A stretch of 37,273 nucleotides of DNA from contig CAMDEE010000009.1 of the NCBI GenBank assembly GCA_945895375.1, positions 1 through 37,273 of the forward strand, written 5' to 3'. Source of the DNA: Auritidibacter sp. Marseille-P8566 (GTDB lineage Bacteria > Actinomycetota > Actinomycetes > Actinomycetales > Microbacteriaceae). The position numbers and the translations under genes are program-made. Shown here one piece after another: positions 27,713 through 37,243 of this stretch. The notes beneath the pieces are model-generated. The model saw nothing but the letters and a program-made list of their open reading frames with translations. It was not told where the DNA came from and made no database searches. The stretch's first letter is position 1; every line of letters starts with the position of its first letter.

Positions 27713-28123
27713 CTAGATACGACGAATCTTTGGTGGACGGCATCCGTTGTGAGCCTGTGGGGTCACATCTGAGATTGATCCAACTTCTAGACCTGCCGCC
27801 TGAAGTGAACGGATAGCTGTTTCACGACCAGAGCCTGGGCCCTTTACGAAAACATCTACCTTCTTCAAACCGTGCTCCTGAGCCTTACGAGCTGCAGCTT
27901 CTGCTGCCATCTGTGCGGCGAATGGAGTTGACTTACGTGAACCCTTGAAGCCAACATCACCTGATGATGACCATGAAATAACAGCACCTGTGTCGTCAGT
28001 GATTGAGACGATGGTGTTGTTGAAAGTGCTCTTGATGTGAGCCTGACCGTGGGTAACGTTTTTCTTTTCTTTACGACGTGGCTTGCGGGCTGAGCCTGCT
28101 GCTTTGGTCTTAGGTGCTGCCAT
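27713..28123 (-). CDS. rpsK: 30S ribosomal protein S11
   Basis: S11 lies on the small-subunit platform near the mRNA exit. [41 protein letters not shown] and the C-terminal [18 protein letters not shown] are diagnostic. The 136 residues include a short basic N-terminal stretch. CAGGAG precedes the ATG. It follows rpsM by 46 bases; the 111-base gap to rpoA contains a perfect AGTGGCCACT palindrome but no gene. Confidence 0.97.
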   Translation of the reverse strand: MAAPKTKAAGSARKPRRKEKKNVTHGQAHIKSTFNNTIVSITDDTGAVISWSSSGDVGFKGSRKSTPFAAQMAAEAAARKAQEHGLKKVDVFVKGPGSGRETAIRSLQAAGLEVGSISDVTPQAHNGCRPPKIRRI

Positions 28124-28169
28124 GAGTTTTCTCCTGAATCCTTATTAGTCGCGTAGAGCCGGCGGGCTA

Positions 28170-28547
28170 CTAACGCGTTGCTTTCTTCTTGCCGGCTACG
28201 GTGCGCTTTGGACCCTTACGAGTACGAGCGTTAGTCTTGGTGCGCTGACCACGAACAGGTAGTCCCTTGCGGTGACGAATACCTTCGTATGAACCAATCT
28301 CAACCTTGCGGCGAATATCAGCTGCAACATCACGACGTAGATCACCTTCGACCTTGTAGTTTCCGTCTAGGTAGTCACGAATAGCAACCAACTGATCATC
28401 AGTTAGGTCCTTTACTCGGATGTTTTTGTCGATGTTGGTATCGGTTAGAACCTTAACACTTCGTGTTGGTCCGATTCCATAGATATAGGTTAGGGCGATT
28501 TCAACGCGCTTGTCGCGTGGAATATCGACTCCGGCAATACGTGCCAT
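28170..28547 (-). CDS. rpsM: 30S ribosomal protein S13
   Basis: S13 forms inter-subunit bridges at the head of the 30S particle. [25 protein letters not shown], the helix-hairpin-helix region, and [23 protein letters not shown] are typical; 125 residues is the normal length. CAGGAGA precedes the ATG. The 161 bases between rpmJ and this gene fold into a candidate three-helix RNA element, in the place where the E. coli alpha operon has its S4-responsive leader. Confidence 0.97.
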   Translation of the reverse strand: MARIAGVDIPRDKRVEIALTYIYGIGPTRSVKVLTDTNIDKNIRVKDLTDDQLVAIRDYLDGNYKVEGDLRRDVAADIRRKVEIGSYEGIRHRKGLPVRGQRTKTNARTRKGPKRTVAGKKKATR

Positions 28548-28579
28548 TGGATTTCTCCTGTTGTTATGAAAGGTCTGCA

Positions 28580-28650
28580 GCAGTGTTGTCCTGAATAAAT
28601 TCAGGCTCTCGCCTTTCCGAGAGGTGCCAGATAAAAATCTTGAACACTGC
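28580..28650 (-). ncRNA. candidate three-way-junction RNA upstream of rpsM
   Basis: GCAGTGTT (28580-28587) pairs with AACACTGC (28643-28650), enclosing two adjacent perfect hairpins: CCTGAA-TAAA-TTCAGG (28590-28605) and CTCTCG-CCTTTC-CGAGAG (28606-28623). It lies in the rpmJ-rpsM intergenic region about 33 bases before the rpsM start. No U-tract follows, so it does not look like a terminator. Function is inferred only from structure and position. Confidence 0.5.
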
Positions 28651-28708
28651 CTTGTTGTTTTATTTAGTTGTACTTACCGTGAGGTGAGCTGGTGCAAATC
28701 TAGAGTGC

Positions 28709-28822
28709 TTAGCCCTGGCGCTGTTTGTGGCGCGGGTTTTCGCAGATGATCATGACGCGACCATGACGACGAATGACTTTACACTTGTCGCAAATCTTTT
28801 TAACGCTTGGGTTAACCTTCAT
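28709..28822 (-). CDS. rpmJ: 50S ribosomal protein L36
   Basis: This 37-residue gene begins [19 protein letters not shown] and ends [10 protein letters not shown]. Zinc ligands C11, C14, C27 and H32 are all present, so it is the zinc-binding (C+) form. AGAG lies just before the ATG. Position between infA and rpsM is standard in Gram-positive and actinobacterial genomes. Confidence 0.97.
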   Translation of the reverse strand: MKVNPSVKKICDKCKVIRRHGRVMIICENPRHKQRQG

Positions 28823-28861
28823 GTCTCTTTATTTCTGTTCGTGGTTTTTTACAAAACCGAT

Positions 28862-29083
28862 TTACTTGTATCGATAAATGATTCGCCCACGATTTAGGTC
28901 GTAGGTTGAAAGCTCAACAATCACGCGATCTTCAGGCAAAATCTTGATGTAATGCTGACGCATTTTTCCTGAGATGTGCGCTAAAACCTTGTGCCCGTTT
29001 GTCAGCTCAACTCTGAACATCGCGTTCGGAAGAGCCTCGTAAACTGTGCCCTCGATCTCGATGACGCCGTCTTTGCTGGCCAT
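28862..29083 (-). CDS. infA: translation initiation factor IF-1
   Basis: IF-1 is a single OB-fold protein that occupies the 30S A site during initiation. The 73-residue sequence [40 protein letters not shown] is canonical. It precedes rpmJ by 39 bases. The 124-base gap from map suggests a local promoter, and translation initiation, ribosome and polymerase genes follow it in one direction. Confidence 0.97.
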   Translation of the reverse strand: MASKDGVIEIEGTVYEALPNAMFRVELTNGHKVLAHISGKMRQHYIKILPEDRVIVELSTYDLNRGRIIYRYK

Positions 29084-29149
29084 AAACTCACTTATCTTTA
29101 TTCTCTTGCTGCCCCAAACACACGCAAAAAGACCAACTAAAAATAGGGA

Positions 29150-29178
29150 TTTTTACGTGCCGAAACACCAAGACTCAA
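29150..29178 (-). promoter_or_regulatory. possible infA promoter
   Basis: On the minus strand TTGAGT (complement of 29173-29178) and TAAAAA (complement of 29150-29155) are 17 bases apart, in the only sizeable gap (29084-29207) between map and infA. The -10 is poor, so this is tentative; read-through from map is the alternative. Confidence 0.3.
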
Positions 29179-29207
29179 TCCTAGGACATTTAAGGAAATA
29201 ATGGTAG

Positions 29208-30044
29208 TTAAGATTCCAAGGGAACCGGGGTAACCCCATATTTGGCTAAGCCAGCCACCCCACCATCCTCGGCTGTCAAAACCCAGATTCCACCCGAATG
29301 ACGGGCTACGGTGTGCTCCCAATGGCTTGAATCTGAGCCATCTTTAGTAGAAACAGTCCATTCATCGTCCAAAATCTTGACCGCTTGGCTACCCGCGGTA
29401 ATCATAGGCTCAATGGCAATAACTAGCCCAGGCACTACTACTGGCCCTAAATCACGGGTTTGGTAGTTGAAAACAGCTGGATCTTCGTGCATAGACCTAC
29501 CCACCCCATGGCCTATGTAATCCTGCAAAATCCCGTATCTACCGGCATCTTTGATGCTCTTTTCAATGACTCGGCCCACCTCATTGAGCCTCTTAGCCTT
29601 AGCAAAAGCAGCAATTCCAGCCCAAAGTGAGCCTTCACAGGCATCGCTGATCTGCTGTCTTCTAGCCATAAGCTCAGGATCTCCCCCAGAAACCACCATG
29701 CTGAAAGCCGAATCCCCATTCCAGCCAGGAGGGGTTATCGCTCCGCAGTCAACCTTAATGATGTCTCCAGCTTGAAGAATTCGCTCTTTGGAAGGGATTC
29801 CGTGGACCACCTCATCGTTCACAGAGGAACAGATGGTGTGGTTATAGCCAGGGACCAGTTTGAAGTTAGATCTAGCACCCATAGAGATAATGGTGCTTTC
29901 CGCCAAAGCATCAAGTTCAAGAGTTGACACACCAGGGGCAATAGCATCTCTAACTGCCTTTAGGGCAGCTGCTGTGATTAGCCCTGCTTCACGCATGAGA
30001 ACAATGTCGGAATCAGATTTAAGCGTTATCCGCTCACGAGCCAT
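29208..30044 (-). CDS. map: type I methionine aminopeptidase
   Basis: Map removes the initiator methionine from nascent proteins. Metal ligands are visible in KVDCG (Asp), NGDSAF (Asp), GHGVGRSMHEDP (His), AIEPMI (Glu) and HWEHTVA (Glu). The 278-residue protein lacks an N-terminal zinc-finger extension. AGAGGG lies before the ATG. It follows adk by 11 bases, continuing the secY-adk-map order found in many Gram-positives. Confidence 0.97.
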   Translation of the reverse strand: MARERITLKSDSDIVLMREAGLITAAALKAVRDAIAPGVSTLELDALAESTIISMGARSNFKLVPGYNHTICSSVNDEVVHGIPSKERILQAGDIIKVDCGAITPPGWNGDSAFSMVVSGGDPELMARRQQISDACEGSLWAGIAAFAKAKRLNEVGRVIEKSIKDAGRYGILQDYIGHGVGRSMHEDPAVFNYQTRDLGPVVVPGLVIAIEPMITAGSQAVKILDDEWTVSTKDGSDSSHWEHTVARHSGGIWVLTAEDGGVAGLAKYGVTPVPLES

Positions 30045-30055
30045 GAGAAACCCTC

Positions 30056-30643
30056 TTAGTTAGCTGGGCTAAGGCCGCGAGCAGTTAGAGCGTTAAGAAT
30101 TCTCTCGGTAACTTGGCCTACTTGACCCAAACCATCAATCTCAACAACAAGACCTCTTGTTGAATAGATTTCAATCAGTGGCTGGGTCTGCTCAAGATAA
30201 ACAGTCTGGCGGTGACGGATAACTTCTTCAGTGTCATCGGCACGGCCTTGTTCTTCAGCACGCTTTAGAAGTCTTCTAACAAGTTCATCGGTGTCGGCAA
30301 CTAGAAGAACAACTGCATCAAGAATTCTGTGCTGCGAAGAAAGGATGTCATCAAGTTCATTTACCTGATCATTAGTTCTTGGGTAACCATCGAGAAGAAA
30401 ACCTGCTTCAGCATCTGCTTTTGAAAGACGATCTCTGATTAGTTCATTAGTTAGTGAATCAGGAACGTACTCACCCCTAGAAATAATTGATTTGACCTGA
30501 AGGCCTAGCTCTGTTTCTTTCTTGACGTGATCTCGAAAGAGATCCCCAGTAGAAATTGCAGGGATGCTGTATGCGTTAGCTAAAAGAGCAGCCTGTGTTC
30601 CCTTGCCGGCACCTGGAGGGCCGATCAAGAGAAACCGACTCAT
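30056..30643 (-). CDS. adk: adenylate kinase (short-LID form)
   Basis: Adk equilibrates ATP and AMP with two ADP. The P-loop GPPGAGKGTQAA, the AMP-binding STGDLFRDH, and GFLLDGYPRTNDQ are clear. The LID region is short (about residues 125-140, GRADDTEEV) with no zinc cysteines, as in mycobacterial Adk, giving 195 residues. Its ATG overlaps the secY stop as ATGA, so the two are translationally coupled. Confidence 0.97.
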   Translation of the reverse strand: MSRFLLIGPPGAGKGTQAALLANAYSIPAISTGDLFRDHVKKETELGLQVKSIISRGEYVPDSLTNELIRDRLSKADAEAGFLLDGYPRTNDQVNELDDILSSQHRILDAVVLLVADTDELVRRLLKRAEEQGRADDTEEVIRHRQTVYLEQTQPLIEIYSTRGLVVEIDGLGQVGQVTERILNALTARGLSPAN

Positions 30644-31956
30644 TTCAGTAGACCTTCGTAGTTTCGCTGTTGCATCTGAGCGCTGATTTGCTTGACAGTC
30701 TCAAGACCAACGCCGACGATGATCAAAATCGAAGTACCACCGAATGGGAAGTTCTGGTTAGCGTTCAACAGGGTAAGAGCTACTAGAGGAATCAAAGCAA
30801 CCAGACCTAGGTAGATAGAACCAGGGAAAGTAATTCTGCTTAGAACGTACTCAAGGTACTCAGTTGTTGGACGCCCTGCACGGATACCAGGGATGAAGCC
30901 TCCGTAAGACTTCATGTTCTCGCTTACTTCTTCAGGGTTGAAGGTAATTGATACATAGAAGTATGTGAAGGCAATAATCATCAGGAAGTACATCACCATG
31001 TATAGCGGCTGGTCACCCTGGGTTAGGTTGTTGTTGATCCAGATGACCCAGTCAGCAACCTTTCCAGCTGCATCTGGGCCATTGAACTGAGCAATTAGAC
31101 CAGGTAGGTATAACAAGCTTGATGCGAAGATAACTGGAACAACACCGGCCTGGTTTACCTTGATTGGAAGGTATGTAGCCTGACCACCGTAAGTTCTCTT
31201 ACCGACCATACGCTTTGCATACTGAACCGGAATACGACGCTGTGATTGCTCAACCAAGATAACTAGCAGAACGATAACAACACCAACTCCGATAACAGCG
31301 ATAAGAGTTTCGATTCCACGCTCCTGACCAATCTGGCCAAGGCTTGAAGGGAAACCAGCTGCAACTGAAGCGAAGATCAAAAGTGACATACCGTTACCGA
31401 TACCACGCTCGGTTACCATTTCAGCAAGCCACATGATTACACCGGTACCAGCTGTCATTGTGATAACCATCAGTGAGATAGCCCACCATGAGTTATCGCT
31501 GAAAACTGGAACTGTACAGTTTGAACCGAATAGTGCACCCTGACGAGCAACAGCAATCAAAGTTGTTGACTGAAGAAGACCAAGACCAATAGTTAGGTAA
31601 CGGGTGTACTGAGTTAGTTTTGCTTGACCTGCTTGACCTTCTTTATAAAGAGTCTCGAAGCGAGGAATAACAACTCTAAGCAGCTGGGTAATAATCGAAG
31701 CCGTAATGTAAGGCATGATTCCAAGTGCAAAGATCGATAGCTGAAGCAAAGCTCCACCGGAGAATAGGTTTACAAGTTCGTAGATGCCTGAGGTGCTGGT
31801 GTTATCAGTGTTCAAACATTGCTGCACGTTGCCGTAGTTGACAAATGGCGCAGGGATGAAAGATCCCAAACGATAGATGGCAACGATAGCAATCGTGAAC
31901 ATGAGCTTGTTGCGCAGATCTGGAGTACTAAACGCTCTCTTGATTGCACTAAACAT
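30640..31956 (-). CDS. secY: preprotein translocase subunit SecY
   Basis: SecY is the channel of the Sec translocon. The 438-residue protein has ten hydrophobic helices and the family motifs ALGIMPYITASIITQLL, EMVTERGIGNGMSLLIFA and QAGVVPVIFASSLLY. CAGGAGA precedes the ATG. It sits between rplO and adk in the spc-operon order, and would export the repeat protein and the coiled-coil protein if their signal peptides are Sec-type. Confidence 0.98.
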   Translation of the reverse strand: MFSAIKRAFSTPDLRNKLMFTIAIVAIYRLGSFIPAPFVNYGNVQQCLNTDNTSTSGIYELVNLFSGGALLQLSIFALGIMPYITASIITQLLRVVIPRFETLYKEGQAGQAKLTQYTRYLTIGLGLLQSTTLIAVARQGALFGSNCTVPVFSDNSWWAISLMVITMTAGTGVIMWLAEMVTERGIGNGMSLLIFASVAAGFPSSLGQIGQERGIETLIAVIGVGVVIVLLVILVEQSQRRIPVQYAKRMVGKRTYGGQATYLPIKVNQAGVVPVIFASSLLYLPGLIAQFNGPDAAGKVADWVIWINNNLTQGDQPLYMVMYFLMIIAFTYFYVSITFNPEEVSENMKSYGGFIPGIRAGRPTTEYLEYVLSRITFPGSIYLGLVALIPLVALTLLNANQNFPFGGTSILIIVGVGLETVKQISAQMQQRNYEGLLK

Positions 31957-31992
31957 AATTTGTCTCCTGTGGCTAAATACCGGTTAGGTAAA

Positions 31993-32649
31993 TTACTCGG
32001 TTACAGATCCGCCGGCAGCAAGGATCTTTGCCTTTGCGGACTCAGATACTTTGTCAACCTTGACGTCAAGTTTAAGGCTAAGTTCGCCTTGGCCTAGTAC
32101 CTTGACCTTCTCGTTCTTACGAACTGCACCCTTAGCAACTAGTGACGCTACGGTCACTTCGCCACCCTGAGGGTATAACTCAACGATAGTTTCTAGGTTT
32201 ACAACCTGGTATTCCACGCGGAATGGGTTCTTGAAACCACGAAGCTTAGGAGTTCTCATTACTAGACGAACACCACCACCTTCGAAGCCTGGACGAACCT
32301 GGTAACGAGCCTTGGTTCCCTTGGTTCCACGACCAGAGGTCTTACCCTTTGATCCTTCACCACGACCAACACGAGTGCGGTCTTTCTTAGAACCTGGAGC
32401 TGGACGCAAGTGGTGCAGCTTTAGAAGATTGCTCTTCTCCTGAACCAATGCAGGCTTCTTAGCAACAGTCTTCTTAGCAGCAGCTGGCTTTTCAGCAGCT
32501 GCTACCTTCTCAGCTGCAGGCTTCTTCTCAGCTGCAGGCTTAGCAGCAGCAGGCTTAGCAGCAGCTTTAGCTGCGGCTGGCTTGGCAGCTGCTGGCTTCT
32601 TTGCTGCAGGCTTTGCTGCGCCTTCGACGTTCTTGTTTTCTTCGCTCAT
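31993..32649 (-). CDS. rplO: 50S ribosomal protein L15 with basic N-terminal extension
   Basis: The L15 core starts near residue 74 ([37 protein letters not shown]) and is full length. Residues 1-73 are a low-complexity Lys/Ala/Pro extension built of KPAAAK-like repeats, so the protein has 218 residues against about 145-150 for a typical L15. The extension begins at a supported ATG whose A is one base from the rpmD stop overlap. Such tails are disordered; a role is unknown. Confidence 0.97.
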   Translation of the reverse strand: MSEENKNVEGAAKPAAKKPAAAKPAAAKAAAKPAAAKPAAEKKPAAEKVAAAEKPAAAKKTVAKKPALVQEKSNLLKLHHLRPAPGSKKDRTRVGRGEGSKGKTSGRGTKGTKARYQVRPGFEGGGVRLVMRTPKLRGFKNPFRVEYQVVNLETIVELYPQGGEVTVASLVAKGAVRKNEKVKVLGQGELSLKLDVKVDKVSESAKAKILAAGGSVTE

Positions 32650-32834
32650 TAGTTGATCTCCTCAACCTTTACTAGGTGCGCAACAGCACGAACCAAACCA
32701 CGAACAACTAGGCTGTCGTCTTTGACTGTGATGTCGCCGATACGCTTTAGACCTAATGTACGAAGTGAGTCACGCTGACGCTGGCTGTTGCCAACACCGC
32801 TTTTAACCTGGGTCACTTTTAGACGTGCTGCCAT
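32649..32834 (-). CDS. rpmD: 50S ribosomal protein L30
   Basis: The 61-residue product [34 protein letters not shown].. is a normal bacterial L30. ATG at 32834 follows the rpsE stop by one base; a longer frame into rpsE is only an overlap artefact. Its stop overlaps the rplO start as TAATG. Position between rpsE and rplO is standard. Confidence 0.97.
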   Translation of the reverse strand: MAARLKVTQVKSGVGNSQRQRDSLRTLGLKRIGDITVKDDSLVVRGLVRAVAHLVKVEEIN

Positions 32835-32835
32835 T

Positions 32836-33537
32836 TTAGGCACCTGCCTTTGCTGCTTCTTTAGCTGCGGCTTGAGCACGAAGTAGACCCTTAGGTGCAA
32901 CTTCTTCAAGCGTTAGACCACGACGAGCAGCAACTGCTGAAGGCTCTTCAAGCTTCTTCAGTGCTGCAACTGTCGCATGGACAATGTTGATGGTGTTCGC
33001 TGATCCCAATGACTTTGAAAGCACATCGTTTACACCGGCACACTCTAGGACTGCACGAACCGGACCACCGGCGATAACACCGGTACCAGCTGATGCAGGA
33101 CGAAGCAAGACAACACCAGCTGCTGCTTCACCTTGTACTGGGTGAGGAATGGTTCCACCAATGCGAGGTACGCGGAAGAAGCTCTTCTTTGCTTCTTCAA
33201 CACCCTTAGCGATAGCTGCTGGAACTTCTTTAGCCTTACCGTAACCAACGCCAACCATGCCGTTGCCGTCTCCAACAACAACTAGTGCTGTGAATGAGAA
33301 ACGACGACCACCCTGGACAACCTTAGAAACACGGTTGATGGTTACAACACGCTCTAGGAACTGGCTCTTAGTTTCTTCGCGGTCACGACGCTCACCACGA
33401 GGTGCGCGCTCACGGCTGCCACGACGAGCATCGCGCTCGTTAGTGTCAACAGCAACTGCTTCAACCGGTGTGCTTTCAACTGCAACTGCAGTTTCTTGCT
33501 CAGTAGACAAATCTTGCTCCTTGTTTTCGTTACTCAC
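32836..33537 (-). CDS. rpsE: 30S ribosomal protein S5 with charged N-terminal extension
   Basis: S5 contributes to decoding fidelity. The core starts at about residue 58 ([49 protein letters not shown]). Residues 1-57 are non-conserved, first acidic and then Arg-rich ([18 protein letters not shown]). The start is GTG at 33537, overlapping the rplR stop as GTGA. Total 233 residues, longer than the usual 165-200. Confidence 0.97.
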   Translation of the reverse strand: MSNENKEQDLSTEQETAVAVESTPVEAVAVDTNERDARRGSRERAPRGERRDREETKSQFLERVVTINRVSKVVQGGRRFSFTALVVVGDGNGMVGVGYGKAKEVPAAIAKGVEEAKKSFFRVPRIGGTIPHPVQGEAAAGVVLLRPASAGTGVIAGGPVRAVLECAGVNDVLSKSLGSANTINIVHATVAALKKLEEPSAVAARRGLTLEEVAPKGLLRAQAAAKEAAKAGA

Positions 33538-33911
33538 AGAACCAACCCACCTTCACGTGCACCATCAGCGATAGCTGCAACACGACCTGCATACTTGTTA
33601 CCGCCACGGTCGAAGACGACCTCAGAGATTCCAGCAGCCTTGGCACGCTGTGCTAGTAGAAGACCTACGGCCTTTGACTTAGCTGACTTGTCGTCAGATG
33701 ACTTACGTAGATCCGCTTCCATGGTTGAAGCAGAAGCTAGGGTGTGACCCTTAGCATCGTCAACAATCTGAACAAATACGTGACGAGCTGAACGAGTAAC
33801 TACTAGACGTGGACGGCTTTCAGTTCCCTCAATCTTCTTACGAAGACGTAGGTGACGGCGACCACGTGCAGCAGATTTGCTCTTACCGCGAGTTTTTGGA
33901 GTTAGTCCCAT
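33534..33911 (-). CDS. rplR: 50S ribosomal protein L18
   Basis: L18 binds 5S rRNA in the central protuberance with L5. [37 protein letters not shown] and the C-terminal [26 protein letters not shown] are diagnostic; 125 residues. It overlaps rpsE by four bases and follows rplF by two. Confidence 0.97.
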   Translation of the reverse strand: MGLTPKTRGKSKSAARGRRHLRLRKKIEGTESRPRLVVTRSARHVFVQIVDDAKGHTLASASTMEADLRKSSDDKSAKSKAVGLLLAQRAKAAGISEVVFDRGGNKYAGRVAAIADGAREGGLVL

Positions 33912-33913
33912 GA

Positions 33914-34450
33914 CTACTTACCTGCCTTTCCGGCCTTGCGACGAACAACTTCGCCTGCGTAACGTACACCCTTGCCCTTGTATGGCTCTGGCTTACGAAG
34001 CTTTCTTAGGTTTGCAGCAACTTCACCAACAGCCTGCTTGTCAATTCCTGACACAGTGATCTTGGTGTTTCCTTCAACCTGGAATGTGATTCCCGCTGGT
34101 GGCTCAACCATGATTGGGTGTGAGTAACCAAGTGCGAATTCAATACCTGAACCCTTAGCGGTAACACGGTAACCGGTTCCAACGATTTCAAGGCCCTTAG
34201 TGAATCCTGTGGTTACGCCTTCAATGTTGTTAGCGATCAGGGTTCTGGTTAGACCGTGAAGTGAACGCGAGTTGCGCTCATCGTCAGGACGGGTAACGGT
34301 GATAGTACCGTCTTCAAGAACAATGGTGATAGGTGCAGGAACTGTGTGTGAAAGAGTTCCCTTAGGGCCCTTCACATCAATAACCTGACCATCAATCTTT
34401 ACCTCTACTCCAGCTGGAACTGAAATAGGCATCTTTCCAATACGTGACAT
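33914..34450 (-). CDS. rplF: 50S ribosomal protein L6
   Basis: L6 lies near the factor-binding site of the large subunit. [21 protein letters not shown] at the N-terminus and the C-terminal [26 protein letters not shown] are canonical; 178 residues is normal. It follows rpsH by six bases. Confidence 0.97.
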   Translation of the reverse strand: MSRIGKMPISVPAGVEVKIDGQVIDVKGPKGTLSHTVPAPITIVLEDGTITVTRPDDERNSRSLHGLTRTLIANNIEGVTTGFTKGLEIVGTGYRVTAKGSGIEFALGYSHPIMVEPPAGITFQVEGNTKITVSGIDKQAVGEVAANLRKLRKPEPYKGKGVRYAGEVVRRKAGKAGK

Positions 34451-34456
34451 GTCTGC

Positions 34457-34855
34457 TTACCAAACGTAGGCGATAACTTCTCCGCCTACTCCTTTCTTGG
34501 TCGCTTGACGGTCAGTTAGTAGTCCTGATGAAGTCGAAAGAATTGCAATACCTAGGCCACCAAGAACGCGAGGGATCTCAGTTGACTTTGCGTATACACG
34601 CAAGCCAGGCTTTGAAACTCTCTTGATACCTGAGATTGAACGCTCACGGTTAGGACCGTACTTCAGTTCAACGTTTAGGTTCTTGCCAACTTCTGCATCG
34701 GTGATAGTGATTGCAGCGATGTAACCCTCTGCCTTCAAGATCTCTGCGATGTTTGCCTTTAGCTTGCTGTAAGGCAAGTTAATCTCCTCGTGGAACGCTG
34801 AGTTGGCATTGCGCAGCCGGGTCAGGAAATCTGCTACCGGGTCTGTCATTGTCAT
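34457..34855 (-). CDS. rpsH: 30S ribosomal protein S8
   Basis: S8 is a primary 16S rRNA binder. [30 protein letters not shown] and the C-terminal [11 protein letters not shown] are diagnostic; 132 residues. The first ATG (34855) is used because AAGGA lies ten bases upstream; the second ATG is six bases further. rpsN (S14), often found just upstream in Actinobacteria, is absent: the 67 bases before this gene contain no reading frame for it. Confidence 0.97.
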   Translation of the reverse strand: MTMTDPVADFLTRLRNANSAFHEEINLPYSKLKANIAEILKAEGYIAAITITDAEVGKNLNVELKYGPNRERSISGIKRVSKPGLRVYAKSTEIPRVLGGLGIAILSTSSGLLTDRQATKKGVGGEVIAYVW

Positions 34856-34922
34856 GTTATTTGTTTCCTTCTTTGTCGGTTTCTGAAAACTTTACGAGTA
34901 ATCAGACCTATCCAATTAGTAG

Positions 34923-35492
34923 TTAGTTGTTCTCTGCAGTTCTGAATGGGAAGCCTAGAGCTGTTAGCAGAGCACGGCCTTCGTCATCATTTGTAGCTGT
35001 GGTTACCAAGGTGATGTCCATACCACGAGGGCGGTCAACGTTGTCCTGGTTGATTTCGTGGAACATAGTCTGCTCGTTTAGACCGAAGGTGTAGTTACCC
35101 TTACCATCGAACTGCTTGTCTGATAGACCACGGAAGTCACGAATACGAGGTAGAGATAGTGAAAGAAGCCTGTCTAGGAATTCCCACATTCTGTCGCCAC
35201 GCAAAGTTACGTGCGCACCAATTGGCTGACCTTCACGAAGCTTGAACTGCGCAATTGACTTGCGAGCTAGGTTAACCTGAGGCTTCTGACCGGTGATAGC
35301 AGTTAGATCCTTAACCGCGAACTCGATTAGCTTGCCGTCTTTAGCAGCATCGCCAACACCCATGTTCACAACGATCTTGGTTAGACCTGGAACCTGGTGA
35401 ACGTTCTTGAAGCTGAACATGCTCTGCAGTTCACCCTTGATTTCGTTCTTGTAGCGAGTCTTTAGGCGTGGCTGAATTTTTACGTCAGTCAT
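34923..35492 (-). CDS. rplE: 50S ribosomal protein L5
   Basis: L5 binds 5S rRNA and contacts P-site t[62 protein letters not shown] and the [20 protein letters not shown] segment are typical; 189 residues is a normal actinobacterial length. Its ATG overlaps the rplX stop as TAATG. Confidence 0.97.
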   Translation of the reverse strand: MTDVKIQPRLKTRYKNEIKGELQSMFSFKNVHQVPGLTKIVVNMGVGDAAKDGKLIEFAVKDLTAITGQKPQVNLARKSIAQFKLREGQPIGAHVTLRGDRMWEFLDRLLSLSLPRIRDFRGLSDKQFDGKGNYTFGLNEQTMFHEINQDNVDRPRGMDITLVTTATNDDEGRALLTALGFPFRTAENN

Positions 35493-35851
35493 TAGATTTC
35501 CTTACCTGAGCTCTTAGCAATGCGAGTTCTTACGATCTTGCTCTTGCCGTTGGTTGTAACAGTTTCAACCTTTGCACCAATGCGAGTTGCCTTCTTGGTG
35601 CTTGGGTCTACTAGAGCTACGTTCGAAATGTGAATCGGAGCTGGCTCAGTTACGATGCCACCGTCTGGAACACCCTTAGATGTTTCAGTTCTACGAACGT
35701 GCTTCTTGACTAGGTTTAGGCCATCGACAATAACGCGGTTCTTTGCCTTGTCAATTGACAAAACAGTTCCGGTCTTGCCGCGGTCGCCACCACGAGCCTG
35801 AGTCTTACCAGTAATAAGAATTACTGTGTCACCCTTTTTGATTGCTGGCAT
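35492..35851 (-). CDS. rplX: 50S ribosomal protein L24
   Basis: L24 initiates large-subunit assembly. The KOW motif region [28 protein letters not shown] and the later [12 protein letters not shown] are diagnostic; 119 residues. It starts two bases after rplN and overlaps rplE by one base. Confidence 0.97.
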   Translation of the reverse strand: MPAIKKGDTVILITGKTQARGGDRGKTGTVLSIDKAKNRVIVDGLNLVKKHVRRTETSKGVPDGGIVTEPAPIHISNVALVDPSTKKATRIGAKVETVTTNGKSKIVRTRIAKSSGKEI

Positions 35852-35853
35852 GA

Positions 35854-36222
35854 TTAGATAACCTCCGGTGCTAACGAAATAATCTTCATGAACTTCTTGT
35901 CACGAAGCTCACGACCAACTGGACCAAAGATGCGTGTGCCCTGAGGCTCGCCGTCCTTCTTGATGATCACAGCTGCGTTCTCGTCAAACTTGATGTATGA
36001 ACCGTCTGGACGACGGACTTCCTTCTTTGTGCGAACGATAACCGCCTTTACGACGTCACCCTTCTTTACGCTGCCACCAGGAATTGCGTCCTTAACAGTT
36101 GCAACGACGACATCACCGATACTTGCGTAACGACGACCCGAGCCACCGAGGATACGGATAGCAAGAAGCTCTTTGGCACCGGTGTTATCGGCAACCTTCA
36201 TTCTCGATTCTTGTTGTAACAT
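35854..36222 (-). CDS. rplN: 50S ribosomal protein L14
   Basis: L14 lies at the subunit interface. [37 protein letters not shown] and the C-terminal [23 protein letters not shown] are canonical; 122 residues. AGGAG lies eight bases before the ATG. It follows rpsQ by 13 bases. Confidence 0.97.
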   Translation of the reverse strand: MLQQESRMKVADNTGAKELLAIRILGGSGRRYASIGDVVVATVKDAIPGGSVKKGDVVKAVIVRTKKEVRRPDGSYIKFDENAAVIIKKDGEPQGTRIFGPVGRELRDKKFMKIISLAPEVI

Positions 36223-36235
36223 TCCATATCTCCTA

Positions 36236-36511
36236 TTACTTGGCCTTCTCGACGATCTCGACTAAACGCCAACGCTTGGTTGCCGACAATGGTCGAGTCT
36301 CGTGAATGACTACTAGGTCACCGATTCCAGCAGTGTTGCCTTCATCGTGAGCCTTGATCTTGGTGGTGCGGCGGATAACCTTGCCGTAAAGCGGGTGCTT
36401 TACACGGTCTTCAACCTCAACCACGATGGTCTTGTTCATCTTGTCGCTGACTACATAGCCACGACGAGACTTACGGTCACCGCGATCTAGAGTTTCTGTA
36501 ACTTCAGCCAT
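36236..36511 (-). CDS. rpsQ: 30S ribosomal protein S17
   Basis: S17 is an OB-fold 16S rRNA binder. [34 protein letters not shown] and [23 protein letters not shown] are diagnostic; 91 residues with a short N-terminal addition. It begins two bases after the rpmC stop. Confidence 0.97.
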   Translation of the reverse strand: MAEVTETLDRGDRKSRRGYVVSDKMNKTIVVEVEDRVKHPLYGKVIRRTTKIKAHDEGNTAGIGDLVVIHETRPLSATKRWRLVEIVEKAK

Positions 36512-36513
36512 GG

Positions 36514-36822
36514 TTATGCCTCCTCAGTTTCTGCCGGTGTAGCCGACTTAGCCTTTGAAGCCTTAGCTGGCTTCTCTGTAGCAACTGCAGGTGCAGCCGC
36601 AACAGCACGGATACCTAGTTCACGCTCACGCATAACAGTGAAGATACGAGCGATGTCGCGCTTTACTGCCTTGATGCGGCCGTGGCTTTCTAGCTGTCCG
36701 GTAGCTGATTGAAAACGCAGGTTGAAAAGCTCTTCCTTCGCCTTCTTTAGTTCTTCGACCAAAACTGCATCTTCAATTAGATCTAGTTCAGTGGTGGTTA
36801 GATGCTTTGAACCGATAGTCAT
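36514..36822 (-). CDS. rpmC: 50S ribosomal protein L29 with C-terminal tail
   Basis: The helical L29 core spans about residues 8-72 ([42 protein letters not shown]). Residues 73-102 are a low-complexity Ala/Lys/Glu tail not found in typical 60-70 residue L29. Its ATG overlaps the rplP stop as TAATG. Confidence 0.96.
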   Translation of the reverse strand: MTIGSKHLTTTELDLIEDAVLVEELKKAKEELFNLRFQSATGQLESHGRIKAVKRDIARIFTVMRERELGIRAVAAAPAVATEKPAKASKAKSATPAETEEA

Positions 36823-37241
36823 TATGCGTCACCTTCTTCACGCTTGATAATGCGAGCCTTTAGTGGAAGCTTGTGAATCGCACGAGTTAGTGCCTCGCGT
36901 GCAACTTCTTCGCTAACACCAGCTAGTTCGAACATCACACGCCCCGGCTTGACGTTTGCAATCCACCACTCAGGTGAACCCTTACCTGAACCCATACGAG
37001 TTTCCGCAGGCTTCTTGGTTAGTGGACGGTCTGGGAAGATGTTGATCCAAACTTTTCCACCACGCTTAATGTGACGAGTCATCGCGATACGAGCTGCCTC
37101 GATCTGACGGTTAGTCACGTACGCAGGAGTTAGTGCCTGGATACCGTATTCACCAAAGCTCACAGTGGTACCACCGGATGCAGCGCCTGAACGCTTCGGG
37201 TGGTGCTGCTTGCGGTGCTTTACTTTTCTAGGAATTAACAT
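36822..37241 (-). CDS. rplP: 50S ribosomal protein L16
   Basis: L16 organises the A-site region of the large subunit. [41 protein letters not shown] and [12 protein letters not shown] are canonical; 139 residues. It starts two bases after the rpsC stop and is coupled to rpmC. Confidence 0.97.
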   Translation of the reverse strand: MLIPRKVKHRKQHHPKRSGAASGGTTVSFGEYGIQALTPAYVTNRQIEAARIAMTRHIKRGGKVWINIFPDRPLTKKPAETRMGSGKGSPEWWIANVKPGRVMFELAGVSEEVAREALTRAIHKLPLKARIIKREEGDA

Positions 37242-37243
37242 CT

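Noticed and set aside
29139-29154. AAAAAT-AGGG-ATTTTT inverted repeat between infA and map as a terminator
   Set aside because: The stem contains only A-T pairs and has no GC core, and it overlaps the tentative infA promoter.
32835-32909. Longer rpmD frame beginning at 32909
   Set aside because: The extra residues lie inside rpsE and do not resemble L30; MAARLKVTQ at 32834 is the normal start.
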